Origin: Streptomyces nojiriensis
GTDB lineage: Bacteria; Actinomycetota; Actinomycetes; Streptomycetales; Streptomycetaceae
Direction: 5' to 3'
NCBI RefSeq assembly: GCF_017639205.1
Contig: NZ_CP071139.1
Location: forward strand, 5,827,501-5,891,500
DNA: 64,000 nucleotides
This document shows positions 51,801 through 59,674 of this stretch, piece by piece. Under the pieces are notes generated by a model, which was given only the letters and a program-made list of their open reading frames with translations, ran no database searches and was not told the origin of the DNA. The translations under genes and the position numbers were made by a program. Positions within the stretch are counted from its first letter, which is position 1, and each line of letters begins with the position of its first letter.

Positions 51801-52675
51801 CGCACCCGCAGCGCTGGTGGGGCCTGTACGAGCCCACCCGCAGCAGCGTCCCCCTCCGTGACCGGGACCGGCCCGTCGCCCTGTCCGGCAGCGCCCTGGA
51901 GCAGCTCGCCAACACCTGCTCCCTCCAGTGGTTCCTCGGCCGCGAGGTCAAGGCCGACACCCCCTCCACCGCCGCCCAGGGCTTCGGCAACGTCGTCCAC
52001 GTCCTCGCCGACGAGGTCGCCTCCGGCCGCACCCCCGCCGACCTGGCCGTCCTCATGGAACGCCTCGACTCGGTGTGGGACGCCCTCGCCTTCGACGCCC
52101 CCTGGAAGTCCCGCCAGGAGAAGGACAACGCCCGCGCCGCCCTGGAGCGCTTCCTGCGCTGGCACACCACCGACCGCGGCGGCCGCGAGGCCGTGGCCAC
52201 GGAGCACGAGTTCGACGTCACACTCGAAGCCGGCGAGGTCGCCGTCCGCATCCGGGGTTCCATGGACCGGGTCGAATCGGACCCGCAGGGGCGTGCGTAC
52301 GTCGTCGACTTCAAGACCGGCAAATCCGCGCCGACCAAGGACGAGGTGGCCCGCCACCCCCAGCTCGCCGTCTACCAGCTCGCCGTGCGCGAGGGTGCCG
52401 TCGACGAGGTCTTCGACGGCCTGCGCCCCGCGCCGGGCGGCGCCGAGCTCGTCCAGCTCCGCCAGGGCGCCGCGATCCGCGAGGGCGGCGACGCGGTGCC
52501 CAAGGTGCAGGCCCAGCAGCCGCTCGACGGGGAGTGGGTCGGCGACCTGCTGGCCACCGCCGCGGGCCGGGTCCTGGACGAGCGGTTCGCGCCCGCCGCG
52601 GGCCGCCACTGCGACCACTGCTCCTTCCGCAGCTCGTGCAGCGCCCGCCCGGAGGGCCGCCAGACGGTCGAGTGA
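48887..52675 (+). CDS. adnA: AdnA helicase-nuclease subunit
   Basis: Protein of 1262 residues. UvrD-type motor: Walker A AGPGTGKTTT (about 54-63), DEYQDTD (Walker B), GDPDQSIYAFRGAD, and the late VTAHRSKGLEWS-like block (LMTAHRSKGLEW). The C-terminal RecB-like nuclease has RIRGSMDRVE and VVDFKTGKSAP. A Cys before it (QLANTCSLQW) and CDHCSFRSSC at the end form a likely 4Fe-4S clamp. With AdnB it resects double-strand breaks for recombination. About 200 residues (450-650) are an Ala/Gly/Pro linker with repeats of RSPEAxTGSA. GTG start; TAGCGT 90 bases upstream. Confidence 0.9.
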   Translation: MITSSSDRTERRRTRTPDAYRLVRTGPERVDPPVLDAAQRAVVDHTGGPLLVLAGPGTGKTTTLVEAVTARVEAGTDPARILILTFSRKAAVELRDRAALRLGGARAPQATTFHSFCYGLVRAHQDTDLFADPLRLLSGPEQDVMVRTLLEGQRRIRSIRWPDDLRAALTTRGFADEVRAVLARARELGLGPQALSSFADRIGRPDWKAAAAFLSEYLDVLDMQGTLDYAELLHRAVLLAERTPSLASAYDAIFVDEYQDTDASQLRLLRALTGPGGTLVAFGDPDQSIYAFRGADINNVLDFGSAFPGARVKALTVGRRSGAALLAATRLLTTRMPVPRLPAEAVRAHRDLAPVREGGRVEVFTYPTAGAELDNIADILRRAHLEDGVPWQEMAVLVRAGGRTLPAMRRALISAGVPVETDGADTPLRHEPAVSPLLTALRAAATTAESDPGRSPAVAVGDPAQAADEGEPAGAEPNPGRSPEAPTGSADAPPSAPQDRAEAAAPGADLSGVAPEAATGSAAASPADPSAPQDRAGVASGQHAGPDGGPARLDGPTAADVVGEPGAGRSPEAGTGSAATRADAVGAGPGGQADELARTVGAGGREASPAAADPDAVEPAPGGFADPAGGDAAGGDAAGGVTVEAALTLLASPLGGMDAADLRRLGRALRDEERAAGVKVPAPSDVLLARALAEPERLTAHDPAYARGAQRLGLLLRKARELLQGGGTAEEALWVLWDGTPWPQRLERSARRGGAAGRNADRDLDAVCALFDTAARAEERTGGRGALNFLEQLEAEDIAADTLTARATRPDAVRLMTAHRSKGLEWSLVVVAGVQEGLWPDLRRRGSLLEADRIGRDGLAEPLTPGALLAEERRLFYVAATRARDRLVVTAVKAPADDGDQPSRFLTELGVTPRDVTGRPRRPLAVAALVAELRATTVDPDASPALRDAAARRLARLAALTDDEDRPLVPAAHPQRWWGLYEPTRSSVPLRDRDRPVALSGSALEQLANTCSLQWFLGREVKADTPSTAAQGFGNVVHVLADEVASGRTPADLAVLMERLDSVWDALAFDAPWKSRQEKDNARAALERFLRWHTTDRGGREAVATEHEFDVTLEAGEVAVRIRGSMDRVESDPQGRAYVVDFKTGKSAPTKDEVARHPQLAVYQLAVREGAVDEVFDGLRPAPGGAELVQLRQGAAIREGGDAVPKVQAQQPLDGEWVGDLLATAAGRVLDERFAPAAGRHCDHCSFRSSCSARPEGRQTVE
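50237..50620 (+). repeat. Repeat-expanded linker region inside adnA
   Basis: Units of about 36 bp built from GGGGCGCAGCCCCGAAGCC or a variant followed by ACCGGCTCCGCC occur at 50317-50356, 50425-50452 and 50583-50620, with a partial copy at 50237-50257. They code for RSPEAPTGSA, VAPEAATGSA and RSPEAGTGSA. Two copies of CCGCAGGACCGGGCC also occur. Confidence 0.65.
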
Positions 52676-52749
52676 GCTCGCCGGTCGCCGGTCGCGTGTC
52701 GGCGCTCGGCGCTCGGCGTTCGGCGGTCGGGGCTGTCGGTGGGGGCGGC

Positions 52750-52755
52750 TAGCCT
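52750..52755 (+). promoter_or_regulatory. Candidate -10 element, leaderless adnB
   Basis: TAGCCT ends six bases before the GTG of adnB with only TTTTAC between, so no ribosome site is possible. This suggests adnB can be transcribed separately from adnA. The 85-base spacer also holds repeats of CGGCGCTCGG. Confidence 0.45.
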
Positions 52756-52761
52756 TTTTAC

Positions 52762-55700
52762 GTGCCCGCGCGTCCGCCCGCCCTCTCCGACCCCGAGCAG
52801 CTCAAGGAGCTCCTCGGGATCCCTTTCACGCCCGAGCAGATGGCCTGTGTCACCGCCCCGCCCGCCCCCCAGGTCGTCGTCGCGGGCGCCGGCTCCGGCA
52901 AGACCACCGTCATGGCGGCCCGCGTCGTCTGGCTCGTCGGTACGGGCGCGGTCGCACCCGAGCAGGTGCTCGGCCTGACCTTCACCAACAAGGCCGCCGG
53001 TGAACTGTCCGAGCGCGTACGCAAGGCCCTCGCGCGGGCCGGCATCACCGACCCGGACCCCTCCCCGGCCGACCCGGACGCGGCCGGCGGCGAGCCCCGC
53101 ATCTCCACCTACCACGCCTTCGCCGGACAGCTCCTGAAGGACCACGGCCTGCGCATCGGCCTGGAGCCCAGCTCCCGGCTGCTCGCCGACGCCACCCGCT
53201 TCCAGCTCGCCGCGAAGGTGCTGCGCGAGGCCCCCGGCCCGTACCCCTCGCTCACCAAATCGGTCCCCGACCTGGTCGGCGACCTCCTCGCGCTCGACGG
53301 CGAACTCTCCGAGCACCTGGTCGAGCCCGAGCGGCTGCGCCTCCACGACACCGAGCTGCTCGGTGTCCTCGCCGGCACCAAGCTCACCAACGAGGACCTC
53401 CGCAAGGTCCCCGAGGCCGTGCGCGGCCGCCTCGAACTGCTGGAACTGGTCGTCCGCTACCGCGCCGCCAAACGCTCCCGCGACCTCTTCGACTTCAGCG
53501 ACCAGATAGCCCTCTCCGCGCAGCTCGCCACCACCCGCCCCGAGGTCGGCGCACTGCTCCGCGAGGAGTTCCGGGTGGTCCTGCTCGACGAGTACCAGGA
53601 CACCTCCGTCGCCCAGCGGCTCCTGCTGTCCGGCCTCTTCGGCGCGGGCTCCGGCCACGCCGTGACCGCCGTGGGCGACCCCTGCCAGGCGATCTACGGC
53701 TGGCGCGGGGCCTCCGTCGCCAACCTCGACGACTTCCCCGAGCACTTCCCGCACGCCGACGGGACCCCCGCCACCCGGCTCTCCCTCAGCGAGAACCGGC
53801 GCAGCGGCGGCCGCCTGCTGGACCTCGCCAACGGACTCGCCGCCCCGCTGCGCGCCATGCACGAGGGCGTGGAGGCACTGCGCCCGGCGCCGGGCGCCGA
53901 GGCCGCCGGGCAGGTCCGCTGCGCCCTGCTGGAGACCCACGCGCAGGAGCTCGACTGGCTCGCCGACTCCGTCGCCCACCTGGTCCGTACCGGGACGGAG
54001 CCGCGCGAGATCGCCGTACTGTGCCGCTCCGCCGGGGACTTCGCGCAGATCCAGGCCGTGCTCGTGGACCGGGACGTGCCGGTGGAGGTCGTCGGGCTCT
54101 CCGGGCTGCTGCACCTGCCCGAGGTCGCCGACCTCGTCGCCGTCTGCGAGGTCCTCCAGGACCCGGGCGCCAACGCCTCCCTGGTCCGGCTGCTGATCGG
54201 CCCGCGCTGGCGGATCGGCGCGCGCGACCTGGCCCTGCTGGGCCGCCGGGCGCGGCAGCTGGTGAGCCGCGCGCCCGCCGGGTCCGACCCGGACGAACGC
54301 CTCGCGGCGGCCGTGGAGGGCGTGGACCCGGCGGAGATCGTGTCGCTGGCCGACGCCCTGGAGACCTTCCTCGACGGCGCCGGACAGGCCCCGGACGACC
54401 TCCCCTTCTCGGCGGAGGCCCGGATCCGCTTCGCGCACCTCGCCCAGGAACTGCGCGACCTGCGGCGCTCCCTCGCGGACCCGCTGATGGACGTCCTGCA
54501 CCGGGTGCTGACCGCCACCGGCCTGGAGGTGGAGCTGTCGGCCTCCCCGCACGCGCTGGCGGCCCGCCGCCGCGAGACCCTGTCGAACTTCATGGACGTG
54601 GCGGCCGGTTTCGCCGCCCTCGACGGCGAGGCCACGCTGCTGGCCTTCCTGGCCTTCCTGCGCACGGCCGCCCAGTACGAGAAGGGCCTGGACCACGCCC
54701 TGCCCGGCGGCGAGAACACGGTCAAGGTGCTCACCGCCCACAAGTCCAAGGGCCTGGAGTGGGACGTCGTGGTGGTCCCGGACCTGTGCGCGGGCGCCTT
54801 CCCGAAGGAGAAGCCGCCGGAGGCCTGGACCTCGTACGCGAAGGTGCTCCCGTACGCGCTGCGCGGCGACGCCCCCACCCTGCCCGGGGATCCGGCCTGG
54901 ACCTCGGCGGGCCTGAAGGCCTTCAAGGCCGCGCTCAAGGACCACAAGTCGGTGGAGGAGCTCCGCCTCGGCTACGTGACCTTCACCCGGCCGCGCTCCC
55001 TGCTGCTGGCCTCCGGCCACTGGTGGGGGCCGAGCCAGAAGAGGCGCCGCGGCCCGTCGCCGTTCCTCGAAGCCCTGTACGAGCACTGCGCGGCCGGTTT
55101 CGGCGAGATCGAGGCCTGGGCGGACGAGCCCGACCCCACCGCCGAGAACCCGGCGCTGTCCGGCGAGTCCACCCCGGACCACTCCTGGCCCCTCCCGCTC
55201 GACCCGTACTCCCTCACCCTGCGCCGCGCGGCGGCCGCCCTGGTGGAGTCCTACCTCGCGGCCCCGCCCCCGGAGGAGGACGAGTACCTCTGGCCCCCGG
55301 ACTGCGAGGAGCCGTGGCCGGCCGAAGACCCCTGGGAACCGGACGCCCCGGCCGACGGCACCTGGCCCCCGGGCCCCCCGGCCGACGGCGCCGGTACGCC
55401 TTCGGCGACGACGGAGCCCGGAGCCCCGGCCCGGCCCGGCGACGCTCTGCTGCCGCAGACGCCCGCGCAGCGCCCGGCCGAGGCGGCCGGCACCGCCGGG
55501 CCGGACTTCGACGATCCCTGGGCGGCCGAGCCCTGGCCCGAAGCCCGGCCGGGGGACGGCGCGGCCGCGCCGGCTCGCCACGGGGTCCGGGGCAGCGCCC
55601 CGGCTCCGGGAAGGGGTGGGGTGGGGGACGAATCCGCCCCTACCGCCGCCGCCGAGCCGCCCGACGACCTCTGGTCCGGCGAAGCCTGGGCAGGTCCGGC

Positions 55701-56718
55701 CCGGCACCCCGCCGGGCCGGACTTCGACGACCCCTGGGCGGCCGAGGCATGGGCCCGGGGCCTGCCCGGGGACGGCGCGGCCGCGTCGGCGCCCCACGGG
55801 GCCCGGGGCGGCGCCCCGGTTCCGGGCGGGGCGGGGGACGCATCCGCCCCGGCCACCCCCGACGCGCCGGACGGGGATCTCCGGGCGGCCGGGGCGGCCC
55901 CGCCCTCGGTACGTCCCGTTGCCGGAAGGCGGCCCGGCACGGCAGTGCCCCCCGACCCCGCCGACCCCGCCGGGAGGCACGGCGGTGACCTCGTTCCCGA
56001 GGAGGCCCGCGCCGTCGCCTCCTGGGACCGCGATCTCGACGCCCTCGAGGGCGAGCTCCGCCGTGCCCGCGCGGCCGTCCGCGACGTCGAGCTGCCGTCC
56101 GCCCTGTCGGCCAGCCAGCTGCTCCGGCTCGCCGCCGACGAGCAGGGCTTCGTACGCGACCTCGCCCGCCCCATGCCGCGGCCCCCGCAGCCCGCCGCCC
56201 GCCAGGGCACCCGGTTCCACGCCTGGGTCGAGTCCCGGTTCGACGAGCTGCCGCTGCCCTTCCTCGACGTCCTCGACCCCGTCACCGACCTGCCCGGCGC
56301 CGGCTCCGACCAGGAGATCGCCGACGAGGCCGACCTCGACTCCCTCAAGGCCGCCTTCGAACGCAGCCCGTACGCGGACCGCCCCCCCCACCGCATGGAG
56401 GCCCCGGTCCAGCTCACCCTCGCCGGCCGGGTCGTGCGCGGCCGGATCGACGCCGTCTACCGCAACCCGGACGGCTCGTACGAGATCGTGGACTGGAAGA
56501 CCGGCCGCACCACCGAGGCCGACCCCCTCCAGCTCGCCGTCTACCGCGTGGCCTGGGCCGAGGCCACGAACACCCCGCTCGACCGGGTCTCCGCCGCCTT
56601 CCTGCACGTCCGCAGCGGCCGCGTGATCCGCCCCCGCAACCTCCCGGACCGCGCCGGCCTTGAGCGGATCCTCCAAGGCGGATCGGACCCGGACGGTGAC
56701 CACCAGGCGGACAGCTAG
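52762..56718 (+). CDS. adnB: AdnB helicase-nuclease subunit
   Basis: Protein of 1318 residues. Walker A AGAGSGKTTV (about 41-50), LLDEYQDTSVAQ, GDPCQAIYGWRGASVAN, and VKVLTAHKSKGLEWDVVVVP are typical UvrD-type motor motifs. The C-terminal nuclease has QGTRFHAWVESRF, VRGRIDAVYR and EIVDWKTGRTT (RecB-type metal ligands). In mycobacteria AdnB is the leading motor of the AdnAB complex (Rv3201c). Between motor and nuclease lies an Asp/Pro/Trp-rich linker of about 250 residues (roughly 55260-56000) with an internal duplication. It follows adnA in the same order as in mycobacteria. Confidence 0.9.
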   Translation: MPARPPALSDPEQLKELLGIPFTPEQMACVTAPPAPQVVVAGAGSGKTTVMAARVVWLVGTGAVAPEQVLGLTFTNKAAGELSERVRKALARAGITDPDPSPADPDAAGGEPRISTYHAFAGQLLKDHGLRIGLEPSSRLLADATRFQLAAKVLREAPGPYPSLTKSVPDLVGDLLALDGELSEHLVEPERLRLHDTELLGVLAGTKLTNEDLRKVPEAVRGRLELLELVVRYRAAKRSRDLFDFSDQIALSAQLATTRPEVGALLREEFRVVLLDEYQDTSVAQRLLLSGLFGAGSGHAVTAVGDPCQAIYGWRGASVANLDDFPEHFPHADGTPATRLSLSENRRSGGRLLDLANGLAAPLRAMHEGVEALRPAPGAEAAGQVRCALLETHAQELDWLADSVAHLVRTGTEPREIAVLCRSAGDFAQIQAVLVDRDVPVEVVGLSGLLHLPEVADLVAVCEVLQDPGANASLVRLLIGPRWRIGARDLALLGRRARQLVSRAPAGSDPDERLAAAVEGVDPAEIVSLADALETFLDGAGQAPDDLPFSAEARIRFAHLAQELRDLRRSLADPLMDVLHRVLTATGLEVELSASPHALAARRRETLSNFMDVAAGFAALDGEATLLAFLAFLRTAAQYEKGLDHALPGGENTVKVLTAHKSKGLEWDVVVVPDLCAGAFPKEKPPEAWTSYAKVLPYALRGDAPTLPGDPAWTSAGLKAFKAALKDHKSVEELRLGYVTFTRPRSLLLASGHWWGPSQKRRRGPSPFLEALYEHCAAGFGEIEAWADEPDPTAENPALSGESTPDHSWPLPLDPYSLTLRRAAAALVESYLAAPPPEEDEYLWPPDCEEPWPAEDPWEPDAPADGTWPPGPPADGAGTPSATTEPGAPARPGDALLPQTPAQRPAEAAGTAGPDFDDPWAAEPWPEARPGDGAAAPARHGVRGSAPAPGRGGVGDESAPTAAAEPPDDLWSGEAWAGPARHPAGPDFDDPWAAEAWARGLPGDGAAASAPHGARGGAPVPGGAGDASAPATPDAPDGDLRAAGAAPPSVRPVAGRRPGTAVPPDPADPAGRHGGDLVPEEARAVASWDRDLDALEGELRRARAAVRDVELPSALSASQLLRLAADEQGFVRDLARPMPRPPQPAARQGTRFHAWVESRFDELPLPFLDVLDPVTDLPGAGSDQEIADEADLDSLKAAFERSPYADRPPHRMEAPVQLTLAGRVVRGRIDAVYRNPDGSYEIVDWKTGRTTEADPLQLAVYRVAWAEATNTPLDRVSAAFLHVRSGRVIRPRNLPDRAGLERILQGGSDPDGDHQADS
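55495..55868 (+). repeat. 216-bp direct duplication inside adnB linker
   Basis: Two units start at 55495 and 55711 (period 216 bp, 72 codons). Each begins with GPDFDDPWAAE, then a segment PGDGAAA, HG.RG.AP and a GD.SAP end. The second unit is shorter at its end. Spacing is a multiple of three and keeps the frame. Confidence 0.75.
55576..55650 (+). repeat. Interspersed GC-rich repeat in adnB
   Basis: Core CACGGGGTCCGGGGCAGCGC followed by CCCGGCTCCGGGAAGGGG. It shares GGGGTCCGGGGC and its palindromic partner with the elements at 35275 and 38100. A diverged copy lies at about 55795-55850 in the second linker unit. Confidence 0.6.
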
Positions 56719-56721
56719 GCT
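56716..56721 (+). promoter_or_regulatory. Candidate -10 element, leaderless M20 peptidase gene
   Basis: TAGGCT overlaps the adnB stop and ends seven bases before the ATG of the next gene. GGGGG between them is a poor ribosome site at that distance. Confidence 0.4.
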
Positions 56722-56728
56722 CGGGGGC

Positions 56729-58135
56729 ATGAGCGACACCCCGCCGGACAGCGTCGTCCGCACGTACATCGACACCCACCGCGCCGCCTTCCTCGACGAC
56801 CTCGCCGAGTGGCTCCGCATTCCCTCCGTCTCGGCCCAGCCCGAGCACGCGGGCGACGTACGCCGCAGCGCCGAATGGCTCGCGGCCAAGCTCAAGGAGA
56901 CCGGCTTCCCGGTCGCCGAGGTGTGGGAGACCCCCGGCGCGCCCGCCGTCTTCGCGCACTGGCCGAGCGAGGACCCGCACGCCCCGACCGTCCTCGTGTA
57001 CGGGCACCACGACGTGCAGCCCGCCGCCCTCGCCGACGGCTGGCACACCGACCCGTTCGAGCCGGTGGTCCAGGACGGCCGCATGTACGCGCGCGGCGCC
57101 GCAGACGACAAGGGGCAGGTCTTCTTCCACACCCTCGGGGTACGGGCGCACCTGGCGGCCACCGGCGCCGCCGCTCCCGCCGTCCACCTCAAGCTCCTCA
57201 TCGAGGGCGAGGAGGAGTCCGGCTCCCCGAACTTCCGCGCCCTCGTCGAGGCCCGCGCCGCCGAGCTCGCCGCCGACGTCGTGATCGTCTCCGACACCGG
57301 CATGTGGTCCGAGACCACCCCCACCGTCTGCACCGGCATGCGCGGCGTCGCCGACTGCGAGATCGACTTCCACGGCCCGGACCAGGACATCCACTCCGGC
57401 GCCTTCGGCGGGGCCGTGCCCAATCCGGCCACCGTCGCCGCCCGCCTGGTCGCGGCCCTGCACGACGCCGACGGACGGGTCACGATCCCCGGCTTCTACG
57501 ACAACATCGCCGAGCTGACGGACGCGGAGCGCGCGCTCATCGCCGAGCTGCCCTTCGACGAGTCCGAGTGGCTGCGTACGGCCAAGTCCCACGCGGCCGC
57601 GGGCGAGGCCGGGTACTCCACCCTGGAGCGCGTCTGGGCCCGCCCCACGGCCGAGGTCAACGGCATCGGCGGCGGCTACCAGGGCCCCGGCGGCAAGACC
57701 ATCGTGCCCGCCTCCGCCCACCTGAAGCTGTCGTTCCGCCTGGTGTCCGGGCAGGACCCCTACGAGGTCGAGGCGGCCGTCAGGGACTGGGTCGCGGCCG
57801 GGATCCCGGACGGGATCCGCCACTCCATCACCTTCGGCGCACCGACCCGCCCCTGCCTGACCCCGCTGGACCACCCGGCCCTGCAGTCGGTCGTCCGCTC
57901 CATGGGCCGCGCCTTCGGCGAGAAGATCCGCTTCACGCGGGAGGGCGGCTCCGGCCCCGCCGCGGACCTCCAGGACGTCCTGGACGCACCCGTCCTCTTC
58001 CTCGGCATCTCGGTACCGTCCGACGGCTGGCATTCACCGAACGAGAAGGTCGAGCTGGACCTCCTGCTCAAGGGCGTCGAGACGACCGCGTACCTCTGGG
58101 GAGACCTGGCCGCCCACCACCGCACCACCGCCTGA
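56729..58135 (+). CDS. M20-family dipeptidase
   Basis: Protein of 468 residues, M20 metallopeptidase of the CNDP-like dipeptidase type. Metal ligands: His and Asp in YGHHDVQP, Asp in GAADDKGQ, Glu pair in EGEEESGS (general base), Asp in VSDTGMW, and a late His in DGWHSPNEKVEL. The dimerisation domain lies between about 190 and 310 (DIHSGAFGGAVPNP). It probably hydrolyses dipeptides or N-acyl amino acids in the cytoplasm. No signal peptide. It is ten bases after adnB but is likely to have its own promoter. Confidence 0.88.
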   Translation: MSDTPPDSVVRTYIDTHRAAFLDDLAEWLRIPSVSAQPEHAGDVRRSAEWLAAKLKETGFPVAEVWETPGAPAVFAHWPSEDPHAPTVLVYGHHDVQPAALADGWHTDPFEPVVQDGRMYARGAADDKGQVFFHTLGVRAHLAATGAAAPAVHLKLLIEGEEESGSPNFRALVEARAAELAADVVIVSDTGMWSETTPTVCTGMRGVADCEIDFHGPDQDIHSGAFGGAVPNPATVAARLVAALHDADGRVTIPGFYDNIAELTDAERALIAELPFDESEWLRTAKSHAAAGEAGYSTLERVWARPTAEVNGIGGGYQGPGGKTIVPASAHLKLSFRLVSGQDPYEVEAAVRDWVAAGIPDGIRHSITFGAPTRPCLTPLDHPALQSVVRSMGRAFGEKIRFTREGGSGPAADLQDVLDAPVLFLGISVPSDGWHSPNEKVELDLLLKGVETTAYLWGDLAAHHRTTA

Positions 58136-58201
58136 CACCCGACGCACACACCTGCCGTACCGAGCCTGCCTGTCCCACCACCGGGGGAGTTGGAAGTACC
58201 T

Positions 58202-59146
58202 GTGAGCACCCATACCGAGCGCCCTCTCACCGAGCGCCCTCTTTCGCTCGCCGCGCCCAGCGGGATCGACCGCGCCGCGCACCACCGTCTCGACGAGGCG
58301 TGGCTCGCCGCGGCCTGGAGCCACCCCACGACCCGTGTCTTCGTCGTCTCCGGCGGCCAGGTCCTGATCGACGACACCCCCGACGGCGGTAGCGGCATCG
58401 TGATGACCCCGGCCTTCGAGGCCCCGGTCACCGAGACCCACCGCTACTTCCTGGGCACCGACGAGGACGGCGTACGGTACTTCGCGCTGCAGAAGGACGC
58501 GCTGCCCGGCCGCATGGACCAGTCGGCCCGCCCGGCCGGCCTGCGCGAGGCCGGACTGCTGCTGTCCCCGCGCGACGCCGGGCTGATGGTGCACGCGGTG
58601 GCGCTGGAGAACTGGCAGCGGATGCACCGCTTCTGCTCGCGCTGCGGCGAGCGCACGGTGGTCGCGGCGGCCGGGCACATCCGCCGCTGCCCGGGCTGCG
58701 GCGCCGAACACTACCCGCGCACCGACCCGGCCGTGATCATGCTGGTCACGGACGAGCACGACCGTGCGCTGCTGGGCCGCCAGGTGCACTGGCCCGAGGG
58801 CCGCTTCTCCACGCTGGCGGGGTTCGTGGAGCCGGGCGAGTCGATAGAGCAGTCCGTCATCCGCGAGGTGTGGGAGGAGGCGGGCGTCCGGGTCGGCGAG
58901 GTCGAGTACGTGGCCAGCCAGCCGTGGCCCTTCCCGTACAGCCTGATGCTGGGCTTCACGGCCCGCGCCACCACCTCCGAGATCACGGTGGACGGCGAGG
59001 AGATCGAGGAGGCCCGCTGGTTCTCCCGCGAGGAGCTGCGGGCGGCGTTCGCGTCGGGCGAGGTGCTGCCCCCGTCGGGCATCTCCATCGCCGCCCGGCT
59101 GGTCGAGCTCTGGTACGGCGAGCCGCTGCCGAAGGCCGCCGCGTAA
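58202..59146 (+). CDS. nudC: NAD(H) pyrophosphatase / decapping hydrolase NudC
   Basis: Protein of 314 residues from GTG six bases after GGAAG. A variable N-terminal domain precedes the zinc ribbon (CSRCGERT ... CPGCGAEHYPR) and the Nudix box GFVEPGESIEQSVIREVWEEAG. The NudC-specific SQPWPFPYSLM follows ten residues later. It cleaves NADH to NMNH and AMP, and in bacteria it also removes NAD caps from RNA. The M. tuberculosis equivalent is Rv3199c, located between adnB and mrx1 in the same way. Confidence 0.92.
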   Translation: MSTHTERPLTERPLSLAAPSGIDRAAHHRLDEAWLAAAWSHPTTRVFVVSGGQVLIDDTPDGGSGIVMTPAFEAPVTETHRYFLGTDEDGVRYFALQKDALPGRMDQSARPAGLREAGLLLSPRDAGLMVHAVALENWQRMHRFCSRCGERTVVAAAGHIRRCPGCGAEHYPRTDPAVIMLVTDEHDRALLGRQVHWPEGRFSTLAGFVEPGESIEQSVIREVWEEAGVRVGEVEYVASQPWPFPYSLMLGFTARATTSEITVDGEEIEEARWFSREELRAAFASGEVLPPSGISIAARLVELWYGEPLPKAAA

Positions 59147-59189
59147 CCTTCGTCACTTCCCCGCCCCGTGACGCGGTGGTCGTGACGCG

Positions 59190-59223
59190 GCGGAGGGCCC
59201 CCGCTTCGGCGGGGGCCCTCCGC
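59190..59223. terminator. Bidirectional intrinsic terminator
   Basis: A 15-bp perfect inverted repeat, GCGGAGGGCCCCCGC / GCGGGGGCCCTCCGC, closed by a stable TTCG loop. It lies between nudC and the opposing mycoredoxin gene. Confidence 0.85.
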
Positions 59224-59243
59224 TGTGTCCGCTCCTGGGCCGG

Positions 59244-59504
59244 TCAGACGGCGAGGGCCTGCTTGACCTGGGCCAGGCTCGGGTTCGTCATGACGGACTC
59301 ACTGCCCGCGGCGGACTTCACGAGGACGGTGGGGACCGTCTGGTTGCCGCCGTTGGCCTTCTCCACGAACGCGGCGGACTCCGGGTCGAGCTCGATGTTG
59401 ATCTCGTTGTACGCGATGCCTTCCCGGTCCAGCTGGGTCTTCAGCCGACGGCAGTAGCCGCACCAGGTCGTGCTGTACATCGTGACGGTGCCCGTGTCCT
59501 GCAT
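59244..59504 (-). CDS. mrx1: Mycoredoxin (glutaredoxin-like)
   Basis: Protein of 86 residues; the ATG (MQDTGTVTMYSTTWCGYC) has AAGGAGAG at good spacing, and longer forms lack this. Active site WCGYC, cis-Pro in TVPTVLV. It uses mycothiol to reduce mixed disulfides in actinobacteria, the role of glutaredoxin in other bacteria. M. tuberculosis Rv3198A is in the same position between nudC and uvrD2. Confidence 0.9.
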   Translation of the reverse strand: MQDTGTVTMYSTTWCGYCRRLKTQLDREGIAYNEINIELDPESAAFVEKANGGNQTVPTVLVKSAAGSESVMTNPSLAQVKQALAV

Positions 59505-59674
59505 GCTGCGCTCTCCTTCGTGAGGGCTCGGTGGTCCGAGTACTCGAACGTACGGGACCCTGCGGCCATTCCCGTGCGGTCGCCCCGGCGCACGCGGTGT
59601 GACTGATACGACTGATACGTACTGCCTGTGGACAATTTTCCCGCCAGACTCACGAGACCTGGCAGCATGGCGGG

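Noticed and set aside
48209..52618. A 1469-codon open frame on the - strand
   Set aside because: It is the complement of the alkyltransferase-like and adnA genes and has no recognisable motif.
52372..57483. A 1703-codon open frame on the - strand
   Set aside because: It is antisense to adnB and the M20 peptidase, both with complete catalytic motifs.
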